A stretch of DNA of 64,000 nt from Corticium candelabrum (GCF_963422355.1 NC_085089.1:8102452-8166451), one strand, 5' to 3'. Counted from the first letter of the stretch, positions 13,301-23,993 are shown. Numbers and translations: made by a program. Notes: generated from the sequence alone by a model not told the origin.

Positions 13301-14712
13301 AGCTAGAGCAGATGCGATCAACTGATTCCAGTCAACCACATGGTGCTGATGAGTCAAATGAGTCTTATAACATAGCAGAATTTCAATCTGTTGTGGGGCT
13401 GTCGGGTTTAGAATTGGAATCAAAATCAAACTGGAAAGGCTTACCTACTTGTAGTGCTGGCATGGAATATGTGTCCTGTCAAAGAACACATAAACAAAAC
13501 AGTGGGCTTGAATGCAGCAGCAGCTCATTCAGCACAGATCCCTACTATCGACTGGAAGGCAGCAAGATGTTTCATGCGTGTGACAGAGAGCAAAAATGGC
13601 CTGTTGATACTCATGGTGAAGCTAGTCGTTATTCAACACAAGGAATCCCTATGGTTAGTTTAGAATCTCAAGTGGATGACTTGGACTCTCTGTATACTGA
13701 ATCAACTGATTTTTGTACCAATCAGTTTTTGCCTGATCCCACTAATATCTCAGCTGAATTGCTACCTGGTTCAGTGCAGTCTAGTGTTAAAAATATGAGT
13801 CACAAGGGTGGCCAGCAGCAAGATTATCAGGAAACGTATACAGCCGACCTACCTGTACTCACCTCACGTGTAGATGTAACTGATGTGGAGTATAATGGGT
13901 CAGATGATGTCATTGAGAAGAAATTACAATCATCTACACTTCCTACTGGCCGTTCTGATCCAATGCTGATATATATGTCGTCAGGCAGTAAGTATACTTC
14001 CACGGCTATATTAGGCAATTCTGATGCCCACTATGTTTCTGGAATCTCTTCATGCAACACTATCAAACGAAATCATCAAACGTGTGATGAATTGAGTAGT
14101 CTTGCTGCTCAATCAACAGTTTCAGGAATGGCCATGTCAGCATCTGATGCTAATAAAATGAATGCCACTTCACCGTATATTCAACTACCTCAAACACAGT
14201 CCAGTTGCTTCAGCAGCAGTGTGAAACAAGGACGCCTTGCAGAGACACAGCAGTCAATTGTTACAGTAAGCCATTATGATGATTCGTCTTCAGTTTCATC
14301 TCATTCAGCTGAAATTTTGATGCACCTGGATGTTGACAAACATTTAGGTGTCAGTCTCATGCAAGGTAGTACTCAGCAACCAAATGAAACTGACTCTGTA
14401 CGAAGTGAAGGTCAAGTAACTGCATTTTCACTGAAGTCAAATTCAGCTGCAGAGGAAGACAAGTTGGTGATATCTGTTGGCACATTGACACTTCCAGAAT
14501 GTGATGCGAGCATTAGTCGGGAGCTGGAACCATCATATTACATATCAGTTGATAGCTTGCACGCACAAGGGACAGCACTGGTTGAAAATAATGCTGCCAG
14601 TGAGGATGAGGAGGCAACAGAGTTTGACTTGGATGATGACAATCTACAGTGTTCCTTGTCGATGCCTAACACACATGCCCACGTTCCTAGAAACAAGTCA
14701 GATTATGTTTAG
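5900..14712 (+). CDS. Receptor B: 4 Ig + 6 FN3 single-pass receptor, ~1867 aa
   Basis: Complete paralogue of receptor A. Exons: 5900-5948, 6393-6683, 7909-8532, 8596-8901, 8980-9494 (contains a 200-N run), 9551-9759, 9823-9991, 10504-10574, 10637-10982, 11045-11305, 11371-11649, 11713-12021, 12082-12120, 12248-12338, 12400-12472, 12541-14712. Excluding the N run, exon lengths sum to 1868 codons with no stop. Layout by residue: signal peptide 1-17 (MSKWDLFLLGILLHVA), Ig1 20-113, Ig2 and Ig3 114-321, Ig4 322-423, six FN3 domains 424-1076, stalk, membrane helix about 1091-1113 (IVVSIVCIIGIIAG), then a tail of about 750 residues encoded mostly by one exon. No kinase or other catalytic domain is visible. 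The tail is Ser/Gln-rich with many tyrosines (DYVQQ, YLKLEQ, YIQLPQ) and acidic near the end. Four Ig plus six FN3 is the DCC/neogenin layout, but the FN3 cysteines and WS motifs point elsewhere. Confidence 0.88.
7088..7523. mobile_element. Candidate MITE with ~40-bp imperfect terminal inverted repeats
   Basis: Within the 1.2-kb intron 2 of receptor B, the start (TACGGTAGAATGAGAATTTT...TTTTGGC) and the reverse complement of the end (TACCGTAGAACGAGAAATTT...TTTGGCG) match over roughly 40 bp with a few changes. The 436-bp interior has no coding potential. No certain target duplication was seen, so the superfamily is unassigned. Confidence 0.6.
9101..9300. other. Assembly gap of 200 N inside receptor B exon 5
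   Basis: Exactly 200 N placed within an FN3 exon. Joining the flanks directly keeps the frame and gives YYEVTAKTSGC, matching YYEVTAAQRYRSSC in receptor A, so little or no exon sequence is really missing. Confidence 0.9.
10250..10392. repeat. (TG)n microsatellite in receptor B intron
   Basis: About 140 bp of TG repeats with a few CG interruptions in the intron 9992-10503, between the exons for FN3-2 and FN3-3. The same intron of receptor C also has (TG)n. Confidence 0.97.
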
Positions 14713-15167
14713 TCAAACAACCATGCAATGAATGTAGTAGTAACTAAGTTTGTATTGCCTTAATTAATACTTTAGTAGGTGCACAGAAGTGGTAATTAAT
14801 TTAGATGCAAGTCTTTGTAATAGCTTTATATCATTTTTGTGTTAAACTTGGGTCTCACACGTGTGTACTAAATTTTTTTGGCTATGTATTTGATACTGTG
14901 CAAGGGTGGTGGGACAATTAATTAAATGCCAGTGGTTAATATACAGCACAGTGGTAACGTAATAGCTTCTGGTTATGCAATTATCTATTGTTCTTGTGAG
15001 GGTTAATTGGTTGGGCTGTTGGAGCTCACCTCTGCCGGAAAACTGCATTAAACAACACCACCTGCAGATAGCCGGAAAATCCTGGCTACTTCTCACGGCG
15101 TGCGTTAGTGGGAGTCGAAATTTCGCACGTGGAAGCACGTTATGTTTTGAATGAGTATCTACAAGAG
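14713..15167 (+). other. Intergenic region between receptors B and C
   Basis: 455 bp with no coding signal. It contains the presumed 3' UTR of B and a short promoter for C, including CACGTG at 15126-15131. Confidence 0.6.
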
Positions 15168-17924
15168 ATGCGGTGGACGGACGTCATAGTTGGCGCTTGC
15201 TTTCTCTATCTGGCGGGTAAGGTTGTCGTAGTATTCGCGGGACGTAATGGGGACTCTGCTGACTAGCTCAAAGTCCATTTGTAAGATATATATCCAAGCC
15301 GTCTGCTGTTACCCTATTATTTATGAGTTGTTCGCACTAGTCCTGATTCTTAGCGGCACCTTGTCGCCCAGTTTGCTGTCTCCGCCTCTTTCATGCGCCG
15401 CTGGATTTTGGTGATTTTGTCCATTGCCGCTGAGGACAAGATGTACACGACTATGGCGTTTGCTACAAAACGAAAGGAAAAGCTGACCTTCGCTGATTTC
15501 TTGTCTTGCTGGTTGTTGGACAAATGAATGGGGCGTGTCGGGAGCTTTTCCTGTTGAGGGCGGAGCTAAGTTAATTTCTTTTGGGCAGGTGCGCAATTCT
15601 ACCAATTGCTGTCGTCGCCAGGGCTGGAGGAGGAACCAAAAAGCGTCATAGTAAAACGAGGACGCAACGTTAGTTTCAAATGTCGTTCGAATGGAGATGT
15701 ACAGTGGTTTCGCAATGACCAGAAACTTTGGAGAGAAGACGGGTATGAGATGCTAGAGAATGGTGATTTGTTGATTAGTAATGTCGACCGAAACCATGAA
15801 GGAAAGTACTACTGTATGGTTAGTGTTGATCACGTAGGAGCGGTGAGAAGTAGAACTGCAGAATTGAAACTTCGAAGTAAGCCCACAATTTAGATTTTAT
15901 TATTTAATCATTAATTTTAAAAGTAAATGTTTTGTAGACACAGACAATCAGTGGCTAATTCCTCCTTCTAATATTACTGTTTATGAGGGCAATGCAGCCT
16001 ATTTCTATTGTTTACCCAATTTTACCATCAGTCGACGTGGTTTAATCACCATCATGCCAAACAGCACATCTCACGTGTACTGTGGACATGGGTTAGGGAC
16101 ATGGAACAGAGATCGGTGCCAGTTGCAAGACTCGGAACAGTTTCACTTTCTTTCTGATGGCAGTCTTCTTGTTCGCAATGTGTCATCATCAAAGAACAAA
16201 TATGAGTTCTGTTGCACTGTAACTACTCGATACAAGCGTAAAAGAATACGAGGATCCACTAATTATATAGTAAAGCGTCGTGGAATAGGACCCAAATGCG
16301 CTTACTTAACTGTAAAACAGTCAAGTGGAGTGAAGAGAGCTCTCAACATATCGGTTACACCTAGAAACATCAGTGTGCATGCCAGGAGTGATATTTTTAT
16401 CCCGTGTATAGCAACCGGAGTTCCATCGCCTGAAGTAGTGTGGACGAACCCTGATGGGAATGAAGTCCACGTGAATGGGCTAGCCAAAGGCAGACTTGAA
16501 GTAATAGAACCAGGAGTGCTGAAAATACGAGAGTCAAGACCAAGTGATTCTGGAGTTTATCGTTGTGTGGCAAGAAACAAACATGGACAAAAGAAAGAAG
16601 TTACTGCAACTGTCGTAGTCTCAAGTATCAAAAAAATTTTGATCGGTTTTTTATGACTTGATTATATTTTGTATTGTTTTGATTGCTAGATATTCCAAAG
16701 GTAAAGTCTAAATTCAATAACACTATCTGGATTTTGCGATCAAAGGCAGCAGAACTTCATTGTCCTATTATTGCACAGAATTATCATCCTGTAGCATCTC
16801 CCAAGATAACGTGGCTTGTAAATGGCACTGTAATTCAAAAGTCTTTGGATAGTCAAAAGAGCAAGTTTTTATTGTTATACGACAAACTCCACATCACCAA
16901 TGTAGAGTTTAGTGATGAAGGAATGTACCAGTGTGTGGTAGAGAATGCTCTTGGGAGTGCACAGACACAGACCTCATTTCGAGTGAGAACTATAGGTCAG
17001 CTCTTGTTCCTGGCCATTTTATGCTTTACCCTGTTCAGTTTTTGTGGTATGCAGGACCACCAGATGCTGTCAAGAACCTGAAGTTTAACAATGTACCCGG
17101 TGATGTTGTGCTGTCGTGGTCTCCTGGATATCCTGGTTGTCAAACAGCAACTTGTTCAATTCAGAGCTATGTTGTTGAAGTGTTGAAACGTGGCAGATGC
17201 ACAGGGAAGTGCTCACATAGAATTGAAGGCCATCGCACTAGTGTGCAATTGATAAGTGGAGGAATGGTTGACAGCAGTGACGAGTATCAAATTAGAGTAA
17301 GTGCATGTTCCGCATTAAATGAGTGTGGGAGACCTGTCAGTAGAAGCAGACTGATTGGTGAGTTGTGGCACAACTATCCTACTGTAACATTACTATACGA
17401 GTGTGTATTTGTCAAGTTGTTTCTGACAAGAAATCAAATGACATCAGAATTTACACGAGCCTAGCAACTGCTGTCAATATTTCTTATCAGCTACATGTAC
17501 CTTCCCATATGAGCTTTGTTGATAACAGTTGTAAGGTCTGTGTTTACTACACTGGTTCTCTGTCACCACCACTGGAATTTCATGAGGTACGGTACCTTTG
17601 CTACCATTTGCCTAAATAGTAATGTTGTATTGTACATATTTAAACTTTTATAGTGGCAAACAAAATGCCATAAGTGTAGAACACATCTTCCTCTAGAAAG
17701 GCAAACAGTGGAGGAAATAGTGAAAATCAATGATTTGAAACCTTGGACTGAGTACCAGGTTTTCTTGAAAGTTTATGGAATGGGAATGGGTATGACACGT
17801 GAGGATTTTGTGGCAACGTCTCACATAGCACACTATCACACAGCTATGGCAGGTGAGACAATAATAATTATTATGAAGTCCTTGTTGGTGTGATCGATAT
17901 ATCATGTATGTACAAGAGTCCATG

Positions 17925-18006
<82 letters not shown>

Positions 18007-21000
18007 ATGTGATTTCTCATTACATTAGCACCATCTCGGGCACCATTACTTCAGCAGGCTATAAGACTGAATTCAACCACCATCAAACTTATATTCAAGG
18101 TGCATGCAGTTAGTCAGCAGATCTCGAGGATGCCAAACATCATGTTATTGTAGGGTATTGGTTCAAATGATGTCAGAAGTCCATCATTCTACTATCAGCT
18201 CAATCAAATTGAACAGAATCAGACGAATGTTGTCTGCAAGCTGCCCATGCAAAACAGATCAGATGCTGACAATGAAACTATTAGTGTACTCATTGATGGA
18301 AGTCTTTATGGCTTGTCTCCATGGTATGACTACAAATTGACAGTGCAAAGTTGCTGCGACGCCAGTAAATGCAGGGAATGGGCAACCAAGGCAGATGGTA
18401 CTTTCATCGAATCTATAGAATTGTCAAGGCTTGAGGCCTTGTGCAGCATGTCATGTACATGCAGCGAATATTCCGTTCCAGTTGTTGTCGAGCCTAGTGA
18501 GATAAAATGTAAGATGTTAAACACATACATTCACAAACAATCAATGTTTTAATATGCTCACTATTTTTGTTTATTGCAGTTGAATCAGTCACTAACACAA
18601 CAATAATTGTCTCTGGATTGTCAGCTAAAGTATCTTGGGAACCCATCAATAGCAGTTTAATCTGGGGGTACAAAGTGAACATTTCAATGGAATCAGACAA
18701 ACAAGATCCGTATATTGACAATGACACTACTGCATCTCAGTTGAATGTTACTGGACTGAGACAGCAGAGTCATTACAAAGTTACAGTGTCTATATGGACA
18801 TTCGATAGACCAACACCAATCAAGTGCTCTCAGCCGGTCACGTTTGTAACTCCACCTGGTATGTCTATTAACATTAGGTTGTGTGCTTGTATGTATTGTA
18901 GTTGTATTTGATCGTTAGAACTCTGGGCCCCTCCTAACTACGTTGTTGTTAAACACGGCAACAGGATGAATTCTGTTGTTGTTTCATGGGAGTCAAGCCT
19001 GCATTCTAACGTCACTGGTTACATGGTGAGCTATTGCAATAGCAGTCAGCAGTTTCCTATTTCAAAAACTAATGCCACAACAAACAGCTCTATCATTAAT
19101 GATTTACTGCCAAACAAGACATATTTAATGAAAGTAGCGACAATGTACAATGGTCAACAAGGTCTGTGGTCTTCAACATGTGTCTCTTACAGGACTTCAG
19201 GTACACTGTAAATCTGCGGTAATATTCAAAATCAAATAATGTGCTTTTTAGACTTTGTACCACCTCCTGAAATTCGTCGAATTTGCATTGGTACAGACCA
19301 TGTTCAACTGACAGTTCTTCCATGTTCCTCACCCTCCTGTCAGTATCGCTCATTGAACATATCTATATGTCCCTCTAGCCAATCAAATTGCTTCTTCTAC
19401 AATACAACCTTCCAAGATATGACTCAATCTGGAAGCAGCATCACTTTCTTTGTGAAAACGTCGAAGAGTTGGAGAGCTCGCAATTATAGCGTTTCTCTTC
19501 AATATGCAAACTACGAGGGAACTAAACCAACAGTCTGGTCTGATAGCATCCCAGTGTCAGGTAGGTTGTAATATGAGTCCTTATGCTTACTATTACCTGC
19601 TTGAAAGACAATGAAAGACGATTACCAATGGGAATGTGCACGGCTTTTTAGATGATATTAGATTGCAAGAGGATGTACGTTTAATTAATTAACATTGTGT
19701 TTGCATAGGAGATTCATGCTTGGGTGTACAGAGTCAGAATACAGCAGGTAAGTAAAGGAGCGTACTCTACTGACAGAGGCATCTGTTGAAAAAGTGCTTT
19801 GCAGGTACTTCAGGGGTAGTATCTGTTATAAGTGTAGTTGGAGTGGTAGCAGCAGTACTCATCCTTGGTGTGGTTGCCTATTACGTACGTCTAAGAGTGC
19901 AAAACAAGTATGATGCTGGGTGTGTTCTCAATCTCTATCTCAGTATTATGATCATGTACCGGTATTGTTTCTCTAGAAGCAGTAGGGTTGCCACAAAAAA
20001 ACACAAATTTTCAACGACGTCAAGCGTTGGACCAGTTGACAAACAGGTATAATTCACAACTATGCTTTATGTAGACAATATGTGCTAAGTAAAGATTCAC
20101 TGATGTTAATTGTGAGGTCTCATTTACTTCCTAGGCCGCCATTTATACAGAACCGGATACTGTTGTTGATGGTCAAGATACAGACAGTGAAGGGTATGAT
20201 ACCCTGGAGGAAGGTGCACAAAAATGTGAACAAAGTGACCAGAATCGTCTTCATAATCAAGGTGATGAGTACTCTCCTGGACATATCCTAGGGTTGTACT
20301 TGGGTCAACCTCCAAGAGAAGAACTAGTTGCAAAGAAAGGTTATAGACGGTGTTGGGGAAGACGTAAAGTGCACAAACAAGACAATGGGATGAGAAGCCA
20401 AGCTGGAGATATTCCACTTGATCCATTGAGACACCCTAATCAAAATCCTGTGAATGTGGATAAGCGTATCCTAGACAGTGGAAGTCCTGGCACCAGAGGT
20501 CGTCGTATTGGGGTCACAGTCCAGCCAGAAATCAACCACATACCATCACCATCCACCCAAGACAACTCACATACTAACACTACTGCTGACAAGACTAGTA
20601 GAGCTTCCAAAGGATACATGCAGTTAGACGAACTAGTTACACCTCTCGGGAACTACAAACAGCCTGAAGAGCATCATAAGGAAAGCCAAGAAAACACAGA
20701 TGAGATGTCACTGACAGAGAATTCACAGATCACAACATATTGCAAATCACACGACCGGTTGTCCGATACAGATACTTCAAGTATAGATTCACAGTTAGTA
20801 GGCTGTAAAGACCAGCACCAATTATCCCAAAATCAAATTGCACAATCTGATAAGGAATTCCAAGATATGCCAAGGCCACAGACAAAGACTTTGCATAGCA
20901 ATTATGTGTCACGACAGTCTATTGGATCACTAGCAGAAGATGCGATTTTATCACCCTATCTCCTTAGTCAACATCAGAAAGTCTATACTAACCCAACAGG

Positions 21001-21655
21001 TACATCTGTGTCAAGAAATTCCACCGGGGCACTATCACAAGACATGGGAATAGCTTCATATTCTCCTCCTCGACGTCACAAATCCCAATCAGACATTACT
21101 TGTGACTACTCATCAGGAAGCTCTGTTAGCAGACTATCAGTTGATATGGGCATAGCCTCATATTCACCTCCTCAGCATCACAGTAAATCCCACACCACCA
21201 CTGCTGGTGACTATGTATCTAAACTTCCTAGTGGAGATATATCGGGAATATTGTCACACTCATTTCCTCATCACCCCAAATCCCAGACTGGCATTATTGA
21301 TAGATTATCAGTCGAGATGGGCATATCCTCACATTCACCTCTTCAGCATCACCATAAACCATATGTCACTGCAACTGGTGACTATATAGCAAGACACTCT
21401 AGTGACGAATTGTCAGATGATATGGGAATAGCTTCATACTCACCTCCTCGACACCATAAATCTCTCACAGACATTACACAAATTGATGGGTCTCAAAGAA
21501 ATACTAAACCAACTTCACTAACTACTGGGCAATTTTCATCTTTGTTAGCCTTGCATCATAAACCTCATGCCAGCCCTGCTTGTGACTACATGTCAAGAAC
21601 AGTTGTGGGATCATCAGAAGACACAAAAGAATATGCTCCATACTCTCCTCTTTGA
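15168..21655 (+). CDS. Receptor C: 4 Ig + 6 FN3 single-pass receptor, ~1676 aa
   Basis: Third paralogue, same 16-exon plan: 15168-15216, 15589-15876, 15938-16624, 16690-16995, 17055-17357, 17417-17586, 17654-17852, 18029-18099, 18154-18508, 18580-18858, 18919-19200, 19252-19560, 19709-19747, 19805-19907, 19977-20046, 20135-21655. Lengths sum to 1677 codons with no stop. Signal peptide is MRWTDVIVGACFLYLAG, followed by Ig1 (about 20-112), Ig2 and Ig3 (113-341), Ig4 (342-443), six FN3 domains (444-1099), a stalk and a membrane helix (about 1118-1139, VVAAVLILGVVAYYV). The tail of about 530 residues has no kinase and bears degenerate repeats around SYSPPRHHK plus tyrosines in YLGQ, YMQL and YTNP contexts. 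It is the most diverged member: ectodomain similarity to A and B is clear exon by exon, while the tail is unrelated by eye. Confidence 0.88.
17927..18005. repeat. (TG)n microsatellite in receptor C intron
   Basis: Roughly 79 bp of uninterrupted TG in the intron 17853-18028, which is homologous to the (TG)n-bearing intron of receptor B. Confidence 0.97.
21041..21480 (+). repeat. Coding tandem repeats in receptor C tail
   Basis: Four degenerate units begin at 21041, about 21143, about 21314 and about 21418. Each starts (D/E)MGI(A/S)S(Y/H)SP(P/L) followed by His/Lys-rich and Ser/Thr-rich residues. Further weaker copies (SHSFPHHPKSQ, LALHHKPHASP) flank them. Each unit offers a Ser-Pro site next to a tyrosine or histidine, which suggests repeated phospho- or adaptor-binding sites. 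Confidence 0.8.
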
Positions 21656-21848
21656 ACAAGCACACACACAAAAAAGTACTACCAGACTACATGTAAGGAT
21701 TGGCTGGATGCAAGAAAGATGTGTTGCAATTGCAAGTAAATACACAACAAACCAGCAATGACACAAAAGTCTAATTTGAGAGGGCTCTACAACTCACTAT
21801 GTAGAGTACAATGTATTATAGATTTCATCAATACAGAGTTTCTATTAG

Positions 21849-22820
21849 CTATTGTTTGATTTCAGAAGGTTTGGATACCATCATTCTCATTAGTGAGTTA
21901 TTTAGTTTTTCCAGCCGCTTTATGTCTTGAGCTTGATCTGTACGATACTTCACGCACTAAAGAGAAGCCTTCATTAGTTGGCACTATAGACTAGGGGAAC
22001 CAGCAATTATTAAAGACATAAGAGCAAACATTAATTATGCATAGCTGACTAAAACTAAAACTACAGGTAGGTAGTTATCATAGACACATCATGCTTCCAG
22101 TACTATACACTTAGACTCGAGCCAGTCTCTCCCCGCCTTCGTCATTCCCCGGAGAGGATAGGATTGATATCCGGGAATGACGAAGGTGGGGAGAGACTGT
22201 CTTGAGTCTACTATACACTCAATGGTTTGAGAAAATCCATTAATAGATTTGTATGCCCACATGCATACAATATTATGATAATGCAATCAAGGTAGATTTA
22301 CAAGAATAAGCATCCTTCCTCATTTTTCCGGAATGTCACTTTTACTTTGGCTAACAGTAACTTATGACTCTAAGTGCATGAAAGAGCAAACAAAAATGCA
22401 GCATGTCTGTGTGAATGCAGGTGAACTCTAGCAGCACAAAATTGATACACTAATGCCAATAGCTCATCTACCAGTTAAAATCATTTACTTAAAATTAATT
22501 ATGACAACACAAGTTTACTACTTTCAAAGCACATCTGTGTCTAACAGTCTAGACATGTACACTCATAATTTCTATTATGATTCCTCACTTGAATGTCGTC
22601 AGTTACTTTTAGTTCTAGTTTGCTTTGACAATGTCGATATTTCACTACGTAGCGAGCCTGCACAAAATGGCACAATGTCGATCATGTGAACGCTAGACAC
22701 GTATAATAGTACAAACGCAATAAGCAACTCACAGACGTTATAACTCACCTTGTAAGGATTAGCTTGGTAGATCTCCTCCGCAGCCCTAACAAATTCGTCC
22801 CAAGAAGGAATGTAAGGCAT
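21849..22820 (-). CDS. SRP9: Signal recognition particle 9 kDa protein
   Basis: SRP9 pairs with SRP14 to bind the Alu domain of SRP RNA and arrest elongation in the cytosol. Exon 1 (22749-22820) encodes MPYIPSWDEFVRAAEEIYQA, closely matching the SRP9 N terminus. Exon 2 (about 22302-22369) encodes AKVKVTFRKNEEGCLF, matching the central basic strand. Exon 3 (21849-21956) encodes CVKYRTDQAQDIKRLEKLNN and ends MRMMVSKPSEIKQ-stop, matching the C-terminal helix. Exons 2 and 3 do not join in phase and about six residues (the KVTDD region of other SRP9 proteins) are missing, so a micro-exon or a base error lies between them. A foldback element sits in that intron. The start codon is 58 bp from that of the divergent gene on the other strand. 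Confidence 0.85.
22103..22219. mobile_element. 99-bp foldback MITE with 9-bp target duplication
   Basis: Element 22112-22210 consists of two arms of about 40 bp (TAGACTCGAGCCAGTCTCTC... and its near-perfect reverse complement) around a spacer of about 20 bp. It is flanked by the direct repeat CTATACACT at 22103-22111 and 22211-22219. The duplication size (8-9 bp) fits hAT- or Mutator-type transposition. It lies in SRP9 intron 2. Confidence 0.85.
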
Positions 22821-22878
22821 TGCACGTTCTCGACTCAGATAGGCTGTTGCGCATGCGTCACGTTTAGTTGTTGGAAGC
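22821..22878. promoter_or_regulatory. Compact bidirectional promoter, SRP9 / lysine-rich gene
   Basis: Only 58 bp separate two divergent start codons. The interval contains TGCGCATGCGTC at 22848-22859, one base off the palindromic NRF1 consensus, followed by CACGTTTAG. The same motif recurs in the other divergent promoters of this window. Confidence 0.55.
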
Positions 22879-23993
22879 ATGAGCAAGAAAAACGATGGAA
22901 GAAAAAAGGAGTCACTTTCTTTGGGACTGAGAGATGTCTCGAAATATTCTAAAGGTAGCTGTACAGTGGAGGCTTTATTTTAACGTATAAAATAAAGTTA
23001 GAAAATTGTAATTTCCGATAGACGTTGACTAACGTTTTGCTGTTTGCTGATTTTTATTTCGACAGCTATAGCTAAGAGCAAACACCAAAAACATGGACTG
23101 GCGTTCCAGTCAAGACAGGTAAGACTATAGACTTGCACGTTGCTATAGTATGAGTTAGTATTAATTAATTAATTAATTAATATAGCATTAATTAAATGCA
23201 TTAATTTTAGCCCAAGAAGACTCGGAATTTTTTGAAATCGTCTGAGGTGACAGTAACAGTCAATACAGAGGGGTTGAAAGTTAGAAAAAAAGCTGGAAGC
23301 GGTAAACTAACTATGGGCTGTCTGTACATGTCTGTCTGTCTGTCTGTCTGTCTGTCTGAAGGTTGAAGTTAAGACAATCACTTTTACTTTACTAAGCTAG
23401 ATTGATTGCTATTACATTAAGTTCAGGATTGTATTTCTGATTATTTGATAGCCATTTGGTGGCATGTTTTATAGAGGGAGCTTTTGACTTTGTAGACTAC
23501 CAGATACTGTACGTTGCAAACTTGTTGATATTAGTTTTAGTTGTTAGTTGTCCGTAAGGTTTCAAATTGTTTTAAAGGAAAACAAGGAAGGAACCTGAAA
23601 TCAAAACACCAGGAGGATAAAAGGGAGCTTGAGAAAGGAAATGATACGCTTATTAGGACAAGTGTAGCTGATACACTTGTTGAGAAGTCGTCTGAACATA
23701 TAATTGCTGAGATGGATGGTGAGAAACATTAAACAGAAATTTATTGATTGTGCTGTGAGGTATTATTAGATTCCAGTATGCCTGATGTTACGTTGAAGCG
23801 TCTAGACAATTCTACTAGTGCAGATGCTGAAGATTTCTCGATAGAGTTTTATTATCAAGAAGATAAAGTAAATGAGACCAAACAGAAGGATGCTGACAAA
23901 CATCATCATGCCAGTAGAATAAGTACTAAAGGCAATGATAGAAAAGAGCATCATAGTTCTAAGCCTTGTAAACACAAACTGGTGAAATTTTAA
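22879..23993 (+). CDS. Unrecognised lysine-rich protein, ~190 aa
   Basis: Five exons join in frame: 22879-22954, 23066-23118, 23211-23301, 23578-23718, 23770-23993. The product starts MSKKNDGRKKESLSLGL and is highly basic and hydrophilic, with Lys/Arg clusters (PKKTRNF, KVRKKAGSGKQGRN) in the N-terminal half, an acidic stretch (ADAEDFSIEFYYQ) and a His/Lys-rich C terminus (DRKEHHSSKPCKHK). No signal peptide, membrane segment or known domain is visible. Composition suggests a nuclear or nucleolar protein. It shares a bidirectional promoter with SRP9, which suggests housekeeping expression. The family was not recognised. Confidence 0.65.
23330..23358. repeat. (TGTC)n microsatellite
   Basis: About seven TGTC units in intron 3 of the lysine-rich gene. 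The same tetranucleotide borders the retroelement copies at the right of the window. Confidence 0.95.

Noticed and set aside
12541-14712. Tyrosine kinase domain in the tail of receptor B (looked for because of RTK-like ectodomain)
   Set aside because: No glycine loop, VAVK, HRD or DFG motifs are visible in any of the three tails.
15321-15605. Minus-strand 94-residue frame in the first intron of receptor C
   Set aside because: No recognisable domain; it overlaps the receptor C intron/exon boundary on the other strand and has no support of its own.
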